Below, piece by piece: positions 1 through 10,273 of a DNA stretch of 25,925 nt; the first letter of the stretch is position 1; every line of letters begins with the position of its first letter. The notes below the pieces were generated by a model. It saw nothing but the letters and a program-made list of their open reading frames with translations. It ran no database searches and was not told the DNA's origin. The DNA is from Chloromonas sp. AAM2. Lineage: Eukaryota; Chlorophyta; Chlorophyceae; Chlamydomonadales; Chlamydomonadaceae. The DNA is taken from NCBI GenBank assembly GCA_004335635.1, contig QAXH01002339.1, positions 1-25,925 on the forward strand, read 5' to 3'. The translations under genes were made by a program, and so were the position numbers.

Positions 1-766
1 AGCGGCAGCAGCTCACATTGAGACCAATTAACATGCTGTCCCGAAGCGTCGGCATAGACACCCATGGCCCTAACGAGAGGCTGAACGTCACCCGGCAGCG
101 ACGACTTCAGCAAGGCCTGGGTGTCATCTGCGAACTGACCACAGTGCTGCTCCCCATCCCCGGGCAGGCGCAGGCCCAGGCAGGGGCTGTCTTGCAGGAG
201 ACAGGACAAACCCCAGTCGGCTACGTTGTAGAGAAGCGGCGACAGGGGACAGCCCTGCCGGACGCCAGCCATCCAGACCCTGGGCTGCGAGACCGCCTTG
301 TTAACCACCACCACTGCCCGTGTGTCTGTGAGCAGAATGCGTACCCAGGGGATGAAAGCACCAGCCCCCGCCGCTTGCAGCACAGCGCAAATGTACTCAC
401 GGTCAAGGGTGTCAAAAGCTTTGATGAAATCCAGGAAAGCTATTGCCCCAGTACAAGGCCGCCCGTCTGGACCCACCCCCATGGCTGCCAGGGCCGCCGC
501 TAGCAGCTGCAGGAAAAGGATGCCATCGCCAATGTGGCGGCCCGGTAGAAAGGCCGACTGTTCAGGGCCGGCTTGACGTAGGAAGGGAACCATATCCGTC
601 CAACCAACGTGTGCAATATATTGTAATGACGCGCGAGATAGTAGCGATGGCTGCCACCCCTCAGGGTGCTTTCCTGCCCGCAAACCAGGACGTTGTTTGC
701 GTTTGTCCTCAGTGTGCGGGCAGCTAGTATGATCAATAGCAAGGTGCTGCATGTGGCCGGCCCCTT
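1..766 (-). pseudogene. LINE (L1-like) reverse transcriptase fragment, partial at left edge
   Basis: One minus-strand frame is open from the left edge to a TAA near 767-769. It reads as the reverse transcriptase of a non-LTR retrotransposon, which would copy element RNA into DNA at the target site. Motifs lie in one register in the correct order: LPGRHIGDGI (519-548), the motif A region FLDFIKAFDTLDR with its catalytic Asp (399-437), RQGCPLSPLLYN (225-260) and the catalytic FADD box (123-134, the equivalent of YADD). After FADD comes a GQHVN..CELLP stretch typical of the L1 clade. No start codon belongs to this frame, so a start-based ORF search misses it. The upstream part (about 550-766) is poorly conserved, and no endonuclease domain is visible further upstream. 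The window edge cuts off the thumb region, so it is unclear whether the element is only 5'-truncated or broader damage exists. The RT identity is firm; the clade assignment is a family-level inference. Confidence 0.85.
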
Positions 767-1142
767 ACGGCTCCCCACAAGGCCATGCTATAACAATGGC
801 AAATAACCACATGCGACTTGTATGTGGCCTGCGTGCGGCGTGCTGGTCCAGACACCCCATACAAGCCAAGTGTCGTTCATGGCCCTGCCACGCTTGGTGC
901 CTCTTCATGTGCGGTGGACTGCCCCAGTGCTGGTGTTTGACCCAAGTGCATACAAGAGAAAGGGTGGCATCAAGGACAAGCAACACACCTCGCCTGTTGT
1001 CACAGCCCCTGTGCAGTCCCAGGTGTGGGCTACACCACGTCATGGCTGCACCAGTGCCAGCTCACTTCTCACGCGTGAGAAAACAGATCTCCGAGGACCT
1101 CGAATCGAGATCGAGAATACCTTCAACTGTAGACGCAATAAC
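767..1142. other. Intergenic stretch, nothing recognised
   Basis: Short overlapping open frames occur on both strands, but none shows a motif, a splice pattern or a recognisable protein. I see no tRNA, no terminal repeat and no continuation of the LINE endonuclease domain. It is probably old intergenic or decayed transposon sequence. Confidence 0.4.
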
Positions 1143-1170
1143 TGTCCCAGAACTGGCAAACGTTTTTTTT
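1143..1170 (+). repeat. Solo end of the MITE family found at 12739-13015
   Basis: The segment TGTCCCAGAACTGGCAAAC followed by a T run matches the right terminal repeat of the element at 12739-13015, and another copy at 22505-22534. No partner end in the opposite orientation was found nearby, so it is a solo or truncated copy. Confidence 0.6.
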
Positions 1171-1177
1171 GTGTGGT

Positions 1178-1237
1178 GCCAGCACCGATACTGTCAGAAC
1201 AATTAATGTCAGCACCGATACTGTCAGAACAATTAAT
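1178..1237. repeat. Tandem duplication, 30-bp unit x2
   Basis: Two adjacent 30-bp units (1178-1207 and 1208-1237) contain the core CAGCACCGATACTGTCAGAA and differ at one position. They begin eight bases after the T run of the solo MITE end, which suggests a local duplication at an element junction. Confidence 0.8.
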
Positions 1238-1365
1238 GTCAGGTGACTTCCACTGCCCCTGTGATGACCCCTGTGCCACATCCCACGCACGATCCGTGCT
1301 CAATGTGCTGGGAGGCTATGACTGTCACCACCCTTGCTGTTACTCCCACCCGCCCCAGCCTCACG

Positions 1366-2214
1366 CTGACAGCTTCCCTCACACCTTCCCTCACACTGCT
1401 GGCAACAATACGTAGAGCACCGTGACAATCGCGATCACGACCTGCCTCATCACGAACGGCTGCCCTATCACGAACGGCAGCAGGCAAACATCTGCGGAGC
1501 GCATGCGATTACTGCCGAAGCCCCTGAGATCCCAGAAGTCACAGTCGACGCAGCTACCGTTCTAGTGCCTCATGACCTCGCCCTACTCAACCACTGGCTT
1601 ACAAGTACAAGACACTTAGGTATGGTACTGGCAGGTGTTTCTGACGACTTCCTCTCCATCCGCCAGACCAACCTGGCCCGTCTGGCCGACCAGCACCGCT
1701 GCACAGCCTTCATGGCTGCTCCTGCTTCTCGTGCAGTGCTGACGGACTCCCTGACCAACACCACAGCCCTGGCCCCGCGCAGCCGTCAGCTGGGCTGGCC
1801 GCAGCCAGCTGTACACTCCACCCCTCCACTTCCGCCTGTGCACCCGCAGCGGCACTCGTTCCGGTCCGCACCTACACTGCTCTGCTCATGCAGAACACTG
1901 TGCAGGCCCGCACTGCCCCGCTACGTCCGCACAGCAACTGCATGTAGCCCACAGGTTTTGCCAGCCACCACACGGCAGTTCCAGCAGTGTTTAGCAGCCA
2001 CATGGCGTCTCCCTTGCAACAACCAGCTGAAGAAAGTCGTTTGGCATCAATTGCATCCCTGGCTCGTGCGTTCGGCCGTGGACTCGTCCATGCACGTTAC
2101 TGGGACAACCTGGCCGAGTTCGTGACAGCAGCCCGCCTGCAGCCTGGGCGGCCTTTGTCCTGGACCATTGCTTTCTTTGCCTGCGAGAAGTACGTCTGGT
2201 TTTTCGTCAGCTGA
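1366..2214 (+). pseudogene. ORF remnant of unknown identity (two overlapping frames)
   Basis: One plus-strand frame is open from about 1366 to 2125, starting with a low-complexity His/Arg/Gln-rich stretch. A second frame runs from about 1950 to 2214, with an ATG at about 2002. The second looks more protein-like: an amphipathic Ala/Leu/Arg-rich stretch, then RYWDNLAEFV and WTIAFFACEK, then a possible splice donor GTACGT. The spacing loosely recalls the helical DNA-binding domain of tyrosine recombinases, which are common in algal DIRS or Crypton elements, but no catalytic R..H-R-Y set is present and I do not assign that function. Other possibilities are an orphan exon or chance open frame in GC-rich DNA. 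Confidence 0.25.
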
Positions 2215-2754
2215 CTCTGAAGCATAGATGCCAGTGTTCCAGGCCCTGCTTTCTGACCCCTGTTGCAGTGTGGCTGTCCATGACCTCTGACTTTCCGCCC
2301 TGCTGCAGCCTGGCTGCCACTTCCCGTGACGTGGCTGACTAGGCCTCCTGGCCCTTCTTTCGTCCCTTTCTCTAGTGTTTGGCCTTAGCTTAGGCGGCTC
2401 GGTCCTGTTTTGCCTGCAGTTGGCCTGCCTTGCCTGCTTTGTTCCCTGCGTTCGTTGTGCTTTCTTGCTCAGGATAGGCCAGGGCGGTGCCCATCCCGTG
2501 CCGTGTCCTCTTGGTGTAAATACATACATGTGTTGTTGAGTGTCCGGGGACATGTGACACCGGGGACATGTGACGCATGAGTATGGTCTCGGCACGTGGC
2601 ACATGCAAGCACTTGGCTCTCGCTCTGTCGCAAGATTGATGACTCCACACATGACAGGGGGAAAATGCAAGAGAATCGTTGACGCATGCTGACCGGATCT
2701 CAGTGATCGGATCATTTCAATCAAATTGAACTGCTCAGAACATCGTCGTCCCAA
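2215..2754. promoter_or_regulatory. Upstream region of the PP5 gene
   Basis: This stretch precedes the PP5 start codon and should hold its promoter and 5' leader. No convincing TATA box is visible. The one organised feature is the tandem 16-bp repeat at 2544-2575. An in-frame TGA at 2704-2706 with no intervening ATG marks the ATG at 2755 as the first possible start in exon 1. A long minus-strand open frame across this interval has no recognisable domain and is treated as spurious. Confidence 0.4.
2544..2575 (+). promoter_or_regulatory. Tandem 16-bp repeat with E-box-like CATGTG
   Basis: Two consecutive 16-bp units share CCGGGGACATGTGAC and differ only in the last base. Each contains CATGTG (E-box type CANNTG). 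They lie about 180-210 bp before the PP5 ATG, a plausible position for a bound activator or repressor site. That role is inference from position and symmetry; the repeat itself is seen directly. Confidence 0.4.
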
Positions 2755-5700
2755 ATGGAAGCCTCTGAGGCTGACAAGACGGCACCTGATGCCCTAGGAA
2801 CAAGGGAAGTCTCCGAAGCTGACAAGATTGCTGCAGAGAAGGAGAAGGAAGCAGCGAACGCCGCCTTCAAAGGTAGAAAACATGGAACTTTGGGCAAAGC
2901 AGGCCTGACGCTGCTCTGCCTTGGGCGAACCAGCGTTTGCGTGTTTTGCTTTGCGCGCAGCTAAGCACTACGCCCAGGCCATTGAGCTTTACACCAAGGC
3001 CATAGAGCTGAACCCCAACTCGGCCATCTTTTTTTCGAACCGGGCATTTGCTCATCAGAAGCTGGAAGAGTATGGCTCAGCTATTATGGACGCAACTGCG
3101 GCTTTGGCTTGTGACCCCAAGTACATGAAGGTACAGCCTGAGCACTGAAATGAGCACAATCCTTTGAAGAGCATGTATGTTGGACTTTTGCATGAAGGGA
3201 GAGTTAAGCCACTAACTCGTCCAAGGGATGATGAAGGGGGACACAGCTTTTTAAGAATCTTACCAGGCCTTAGCAGCTCTGGTCGCACGACGTATAACTG
3301 GACCACGTCTTTTGCATTGTCTTCCTGGCAGCCCACAAGAACCTTGGAATTCAGCCTGGGCTGGTGCCTAGACAATCTAACTAGCGGTCACAAGAGCTGA
3401 CGCCTAGGCGAACATATCCAATGTGGATTTGATAACGCTCACAGCGATATCTCTGACAGGTGACCATGCCACGCCAAAGTGGGGGCCTGAAGAATGCCCC
3501 TGGCACAACTGCACACTGGTGCCCCTGACATGATGCAATTGGTTGAGCCCCCCCTTGCCCCGCCAAAGTTTCTAAAAACGCATATGGGGAAGCTGGCATG
3601 CATTCCACAGCGCAGACATGCAGGCCATCATGGCAGCTCCTGCAGTTTCCTGTTCACTTTTCCAATGGCGTTGGCCCCGCCCCCTACCTGCAGGCCTATT
3701 ACCGCCGAGGCGATGCCAACTTCGCCATTGGCAAGTTCAAGCTCTCCCTGAAGGACTTGAGAACGGTGCGTCCCTCTCAAGGATTTGCGAACGGTGTGTC
3801 TCAAGGTCCTGGCTGGTTTGGAGGCCCCCAGTCAATTCTGTGCTGAGACACAGCAGTCCCAATGCTTAACAGCCGTGTGCATCACTTTCCCAAGCAAAAT
3901 ATGAGCATGATGCCCTCAAAACAACCCAGGTTTGGTTGTGGTTGTGACATTAGTTGTGCAGGTCATGATGAAGTGCTCTGTGCTGCTTCACAGGCCTCCA
4001 AGTTCGCCCCCAATGACCCTGACTTGAAAAAGAAGCTGGTGGCATGTGAGAAGGAAGTCAAGCGCCTGCGGTTCGAAGAAGCACTGGCTGCACCGGTAAG
4101 GGCTGGCATGACATTGACCTGGTCGTGATATGGTCAAGGCCTGGTCCGGACATCATCAGAGGGCAATCGTTAGCCTTGACCGTTGCCCTTATTGTCAGAT
4201 GATGGGACAGCTAGATCATCCACAATAAGATAAGGAAAGACGCACCGTGGCAGCGGATGTTAGTAATGCCACTCCTTGAAGAGCCTGCTGATGGCGAGTT
4301 GGTGGTCAGAAACGGTGTCAAAGGCGTCACTCTTGTGCCTTTTGTGCCTTCTTGCATCTTGTATTCTGTAATGCCGCTGCTTCACTGCTACACTCCATAC
4401 TATCTGAACCTGTCTGTACCTCTGGTACCTATTCTTCATGATACTGTGCCTTTGTGGTGCGTCGCAGGAGGAGGAGCAGGTGCTGGTCAGCTCCACGCTC
4501 GAGCTGAGCAGCATCACCGTGGAGGACAGCTACAAAGGACCGCGCATGCAGGGTGAGGCGGGGCCACCGCTGGGCGCGGCAGGCTGGTGCATGCACCGCA
4601 TGATGCATGGGTACGCTGTTGGATGCCCAGCTTTCAAGAGTACACCAGAGTATAGCAGGACCTTTGACGCATGTATGGAGTGGTGACATCATTAGAACAT
4701 GTACAGTTTTTTGGGTGCTCAGAGATTCAACAGGGTCGATTGGCTTGAACATTCAGAGGCACCGGTGCTTGCCATCAGCATAACCATTGAGCATGCCAGA
4801 CGTTGCCTGATGGCTTCACAACCAAGCTTGTGCATGTGTTGCTTGCATTCAGGCAGCAATGCGGAAGGCTACAGTATCACCCCAGAGTTTGTTCAGGCGG
4901 TGAGTAGAAAGGCAGTCAGCACAAAGCAAGACCTTTGCTGCCCTTTAGACCTGCACACAATGGGGCCATGGGCTCATGGACAACTCAGACCGTTCATGCA
5001 GTCTCAGATGTAGTCTCAGTTGCGCCCAGGCAACAGGCGCCCAGTTGAGGTGCCGAGCCCAGGCTGATGCGCCTTGCCTACATCATGGCACAGTATGAAA
5101 GCTCACTCAGCGGTTTACCAAACCTTTTTGCAATAGCAATCAGTCTACAGGCAACTAACCAGGTGTCTCTGCTGCCTTTTCAGATGCTGCAAGAATTCAA
5201 AGAGCAGCGCACAATCCACAAGCGCTTCGCGTTTGAAATCATTCTTCAGGTGGGACAAGGCTGCCCCAGACCAGCCATCCGCTAGCGTGGGTGCCAGTGA
5301 ACATGCCACACGCCATGCCTAGTCGGGCGCCTGCACATTTGCTGCAGCTGCACCACAACTCGATGAAGCTCGTGTTGCATTGCACGCAATCTTCGGGCCC
5401 AAGCGTAGCAACGTGTTCGACATGCCCTTGCTGTGCTCAGTGCGTCCGTATGTTGGGCCCGTTCTGACCCCAGCCAGTGGCATAGACGCTGTCAGGCACA
5501 TAGCTCTGGGGATCAACTGAACCAGTCACCGAGAGTGCAATCAAATCAGTCCAGACTCATACCTGTTGAACTCAACGGCTCATGTGAGTGTTTTGCACAG
5601 GCCCAAGAGCTGCTCAAGGCCCTGCCATCCCTTGTGGACATAGCTGTGCCCGAGGTTAGTGGGGTGCGAATTCGCGGTGCCATGAAAGGCATGCAGCCAG

Positions 5701-8700
5701 AAACCTCGTCGCTTGCAGCAGGAAAAGAGGTTTGATGCGATCAGAAAAATCACGCTGACTTTGCCTGGCAAGGCTGCTCCACATCGATGTTCTCCGAGCC
5801 TGATGCAGATGAGCCATGCCGATGAGGACAGTGTACGAAGGCAGCAACATCAGCCTGTTGATTGCATGCAGGGCAGTCACTTCACCGTGTGCGGCGACGT
5901 GCATGGGCAGTTCTACGACTTGATGCGCATATGGGAGCTCAACGGCCAGCCATCACCCGAGAACCCTTACCTATTCAACGGTGAGTGCATCATCATGAGC
6001 ATCAGTTGGTGTGTGGCCGCCGTGTAATGACACGCGCTTTTAGGCTCATGGCGCGGCAAAACGTTGCTGAGTGAGTGAGTTGTTGGTGTTGTTGGTGTTG
6101 TTGATGTTGGGAGGGCTGTGCGTGGGAAATTTCTTCGTTTTGCTGGCTTGTAGGACACCCCCTTTGTGCACATCGACATTTATTGCAACCTACAAGAGGA
6201 ACACCTGGGTTCAGGACAGCGCATAGGCTCAGGCTCATGGTCTGATGTCCGAGTCCCTGTGTCAGCTCTGTGTGTCAACTTCCCATGTGTTGTGTGTGGG
6301 TTGCAGGTGACTTTGTTGATCGCGGGTCCTTCTCAGTGGAAATCATCCTCTCCCTGCTGGCGTTCAAGGTAGGCTACTGACGCAGCCAGGCGTAGGGAAG
6401 ACAATGCTTCAGGACAGCCCATGCAATGGCCCTCTGCCCTGGCACCCCGAGTTGATGCGTCGCTGTTTTGACGTTGCATGGCCTACGATTCGAATACTCC
6501 GCTGCGTGCCGCTATCCATGTGTTCGTGACAGTACTTGTGTGCCCTCCCTGCCCCGACGCTTAGGTGCTGCACCCGTCCTGCATGCACCTGTCAAGGGGT
6601 AACCATGAAACCAAGAACATGAACAAGATCTACGGGTTCGAGGGAGAGGTGGGTACAACTGATAGTTCATGGGATTGTTGTATTTAATTGGCAGGAGTTA
6701 TCAAGATGAGGGTTGAGGTGGGCTCAGCGGCCGCAAGAGAGGAATGGAAATCGCTGCACTAACTAGAGCGGCGAAGTGTAAGCCTAGAATCTAGCGCTGT
6801 TGTGGCCTTGTTATGTCACTCGTACTCATGCCCCCCCCTGTCATGCCTCACCGCTCACCCTGTGGCTCTCATCTTGCGTCGCCTCGCGCCCCATCACTGG
6901 AGGGGGCTGGATGCAGGCGTGTGGCCTGCTGTGGGCCGGTCACCTTCCTCACAACCTTGCTGGTGCTGGCCTGTGTGAGCGCAGGTCAAGGCCAAGTACA
7001 GCGGCCTCATGGTGGACGTGTTTCGGGAAACGTTCTGCTGGATGCCGCTCGCCTACGTGCTGGAAAGTGAGCAGCGGCGAGGGGTATAGGGGTCAAGTAG
7101 GGTCCAAGTAGGGTTTGGGTAACATTGATTTGATCTATCCACTCCGCCTCCGTGCTACCACAATCTGGTGCAAAAGATGTTGATAGGTGGTCATTACTGG
7201 TCTTGCTGTATACAAGCAACATGTCTTGCCCAAAATCATTGCTCGCATACCTCTGCACACATTTGCCGCCGTCCGAAATCCTTTGAAAGCTGGCTGGCTC
7301 TTGGCAACAGGTCGCAAATACTTTCACATCAAACTGCAAGGTTCTGGTCATTCGCCTGGCCCGTGGTGCAGGCAAGGTGATTGTGTTGCATGGCGGTTTG
7401 TTCAGCCGGGACAACGTGACCCTCGATGACATCCGCGCCATTGACCGCTTCAGGTGCGAGTGAGGACACCATGTGCCTGACCTGGTGGGATATTGTGAGG
7501 AGGCAATGGACACTGTGTGCCAGAGTCTGGTTTTCTAGGGATTGGGTAGTGGGTACTTGGTCTGAGGGTTGCACGCAGCAGCAACACTGGGTGGTGTATG
7601 CAACTTCCTGAACTCAAGGTGCACTTCTGTTCTCGTGTCATTGCGCCTGCCCTCCGGCAGGCCCAGTCCCATGTCTGTTGGCTGGTGCTCAGGGTCACCG
7701 GAAGCGCGCATAAATGTCTAGAAAGCGCGATTTCACGCGTTTTAGCAAATTTCTGACAGAAAGCGAGGAAAGCGTGGCAAAAATCGGTTTCCAAACGGTT
7801 TTTTGGATTTATTCAAAACTGGGCGCTCTGCTTGGCTGGAGACCTGCGCCATCGCATTTCTTGCATCATTTACCATACATCAGGGTCCGTGAAGGGCTGG
7901 TTTGGGACAATGCAACCATAGTCAACGATAAAAATAGGGGTGACCCTCAGGTGACATGCAACTCTTGCTCCTACAAGGGGTATGCTGGCGCCCCACGCCT
8001 GACCCACCACTTCTTATGTCAGAAGGGCAACCTTGTGAGCCAATAACAGAGAACTGGAGCACATTTGGCTTCATTCACAGCAATGTACGCAATCGGCTGG
8101 GGTTGGAACGGGCAGCTGACCTGGTGTATGTGTTCAGCAACATGCGCTTGGTCAGCACCAGCTTGAATCCAAGGCTGCAATGATTGAGTGGCATAAGGAG
8201 ATTGCGGCAGAGGATGGTGACCAGGAGTAGGACCCTATCCAACCCTAGACAACATTGACATGACACAACATTCACATGACACATATGGCGGGTCATTGCA
8301 ATGACCAATGACAAGACATATGCACGCATGAGGACTTGAGAAAAAATGATGATTTGGCAACTCTTACAGTGTCATTTGTATTATCTTTGCCCTATTGAGG
8401 CTCATGGCCACGCTTTCCGGCCACGCTTTCTCAAACAGTAAAATGATTTAAGGCCACGCTTGCGCTTTCGCTATGCTTTCGCTTACGCTTACCGCTTCCA
8501 GTGACCCTGCTGGTGCTCTTTCTGCGTGTGGACCATCATGTGGGTTGATGTCATGGTTGGCTACACTGAATTGAGAATGAACATTGCATTGCGTTGGTTG
8601 GTTCAGGGAGCCGCCCGAGGACGGTCTGATGTGCGAGCTGCTCTGGTCCGACCCCTCGCCGCTCAGGGGCCGTACACCGAGCAAGAGAGGCGTGGGCATC

Positions 8701-10273
8701 TGCTTCGGTAAGCCTTGTCATCCGTAAGCGGCAAGACATTTCTTGCAATCAGGAACTGTTGTGATATGAATATGGAAGCACATCGTAAGGAATTGAACAC
8801 GGCTGTACAGAAGCTATCATCGCCTGTATTGCAACCTGCGAATTTTGACGCCGAGAGTTGTGTCTTATTGGTTGCGTACCCGACCAGTGCCCCCATACCA
8901 ACAAGTTTTGTTGCGGTTGTGTGTTTGTGTGCAGGCCCGGACGTGACCCAGGCCTTCCTGGACCACAACGGACTGGAGCTGATAGTGCGCAGCCACGAGG
9001 TAGGCTATGAAACGCTGGTCACCCTCAAGCCGTCACCAAGATGCCGGTTGCAAACAACCACATCGCTGCCGAGACTGTGCTGTGAAGGCCTGAACACACG
9101 TGTCTGTTTCTCACAAGGCTGCCTGCTGTTATACAAGGCTTTCACTCCTTGGACGACCGTTCAGCGGGCACAAGAGACCAGGCAACAAATCATCACAGTC
9201 ACTTGAACCACCTGCTGAACCAACAGCTGTGTGAGCACTGCCTGAGACACAGCATCGCATGGCTAACATCCCATGCATGCAATGCTGGCAGAGGAATGCA
9301 GTCATGTGTGTCTGCCTGCTGTGTGCGAGCCTCCCAGTCCACGGGTTTGCATTCAGATTGTCTCCTCACTCCGTCACCGGCCTGCATGAGCAAATGAGAA
9401 GCACCTCATAGTAGCACAAACTGTACCAAACGACATTCCAACTGTGCGCCTTGTGAGCCGCCACAGCGATCGAGACTGCCTGGAGTTGGCCTACGGAGAC
9501 CAATCTGTGCAACGGGAAGAGACGGGGGGAACAACCGGTGCGGCTGTATGACTGGCTGGTCGCACAATGTCCTGTGTGCCGTGTGTGTCCTATAGGTAAA
9601 AGAGGGAGGGTACGAGGTGGAGCACGACGGACGACTGGTCACCATCTTCTCAGCGCCCAACTACTGCGACCAGGTAGGCAGCTAGCAGACAGCTAGTAGC
9701 AATCACGCAACGCACCCAGACCGGCCTTATTGAAAGAACTGGGCGGTGAAAACCAGTCAGTGCGTGTGCATGAGAACAGAAAACATGTCAGGTCAACGTG
9801 CTCTTGGGCTGCAAGTCTTTTGGGTTGACGTCCTTGGAAGGACAGGCCTTGCCAGGGAGCTTTCCTGACTCCAAGCCCCATGAAAAATTTACAAACGTGC
9901 AATCACAGTTACATGTCATCGTCACATGCTCAGCGTCGTGATCATTCTGAACACGTGCAATGTCATCAATGGTTTTGACACGTATCTGGCGCGCGCATTG
10001 CATTGTCAGATGTTTGTTCAGAGTCAGCTTGTCGTAGCTTGTTTTGGCGGGTATACGCCTGCTTCAATCAGTCTGAACGCACGCACGTGCTTGGTTGTGT
10101 GCGTGCACATGCTCACGTGCACTAGTCTGCCCCCACGTGCGCAGATGGGCAACAAGGGCGCCTTCATTCGCTTCGGGCACGACATGGTGCCGCACTTCAC
10201 CACCTTTGAGGCAGCGCCTCACCCAGACGTGAAGCCCATGGCCTATGCAAGCAACTACATGTGGGGGATGTGA
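2755..10273 (+). CDS. PP5: Serine/threonine protein phosphatase 5 (TPR-PP5), 17 exons
   Basis: PP5 removes phosphate from Ser/Thr in chaperone clients and signalling proteins. Its TPR domain docks on the Hsp90 C-terminus and holds the enzyme inactive until released. Exons by frame and GT..AG: 2755-2872, 2961-3130, 3694-3765, 3994-4095, 4468-4552, 4853-4899, 5184-5249, 5601-5654, 5872-5980, 6307-6368, 6565-6648, 6985-7066, 7372-7453, 8607-8707, 8935-8999, 9596-9673, 10145-10273. They join without a frame break into 501 aa; the human protein has 499. TPRs span about residues 30-135. The phosphatase core carries GDVHGQ (246-251), GDFVDRG (275-281, split by an intron), RGNHE (306-310), HGGLF (357-361), RSHE (430-433) and SAPNYCDQ (452-459). 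Metal ligands and the catalytic His (D247, H249, D276, N308, H309, H357, H432) all sit exactly five residues after the human positions, which strongly supports the exon model. An in-frame TGA at 2704-2706 precedes the first ATG. Intron 13 carries a hAT relic. Confidence 0.95.
3646..3689 (+). repeat. 44-bp block shared with 11794-11836
   Basis: This block ends four bases before exon 3 of PP5 and contains TTTCCTGTTCACTT, CCAATGG and GGCCCCGCCCCCT. A near-identical copy lies in the intergenic region at 11794-11836, with about five differences in 44 positions. The copy inside the gene forms the polypyrimidine/acceptor end of intron 2. Confidence 0.6.
6070..6111 (+). repeat. GTT-rich microsatellite in PP5 intron 9
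   Basis: A short run of GTGA then GTTGTTG/GTGTTGTTG units sits inside the intron between exons 9 and 10 of PP5. It is an ordinary simple repeat with no apparent role in splicing. Confidence 0.7.
7682..8517 (+). mobile_element. hAT transposon relic (820 bp) with 8-bp target-site duplication, in PP5 intron 13
   Basis: The element occupies 7690-8509. Its left end CAGGGTCACCGGAAGCG matches the reverse complement of its right end at 16 of 17 positions. It is flanked by a perfect 8-bp duplication CTGGTGCT (7682-7689 and 8510-8517), the hallmark of the hAT superfamily. Inside are the start of a transposase with a BED zinc finger and, directly after it, the conserved C-terminal dimerisation segment; the catalytic middle is missing. 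Many GAAAGCG-like motifs crowd both subterminal regions, as expected for transposase binding sites. Removing the element and one duplication copy leaves a 325-bp intron, similar in size to its neighbours. It lies in the same orientation as PP5 and, sitting within an intron, leaves the splice sites intact. Confidence 0.93.
7714..8230 (+). pseudogene. Internally deleted hAT transposase (BED finger + C-terminal dimerisation segment)
   Basis: The first frame (ATG 7714 to TAA 8046) has an aromatic [12 protein letters not shown] stretch, then CNSC and a downstream THHFLC. This is the C-x2-C...H-x3-C pattern of a BED zinc finger, which binds transposon ends. A second frame immediately follows with [19 protein letters not shown] and [10 protein letters not shown], typical of the hAT C-terminal region (W..F..IH...RNRL.......N.RL). 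A third frame (from about 8162) ends with [16 protein letters not shown] and a TAG at 8228-8230, probably the original C-terminus. The several hundred residues that carry the catalytic Asp/Asp/Glu core are absent, so no active enzyme can be made. The frame changes near 8040 and 8155 show further decay. Confidence 0.82.

Noticed and set aside
2047..2754. 235-codon minus-strand open frame upstream of PP5
   Set aside because: Low-complexity Arg/Gln/Pro composition, no domain, and it covers the likely PP5 promoter and 5' leader.
3862..4128. Separate small gene
   Set aside because: The coding part (3994-4095) is exon 4 of PP5; the rest is flanking intron read through.
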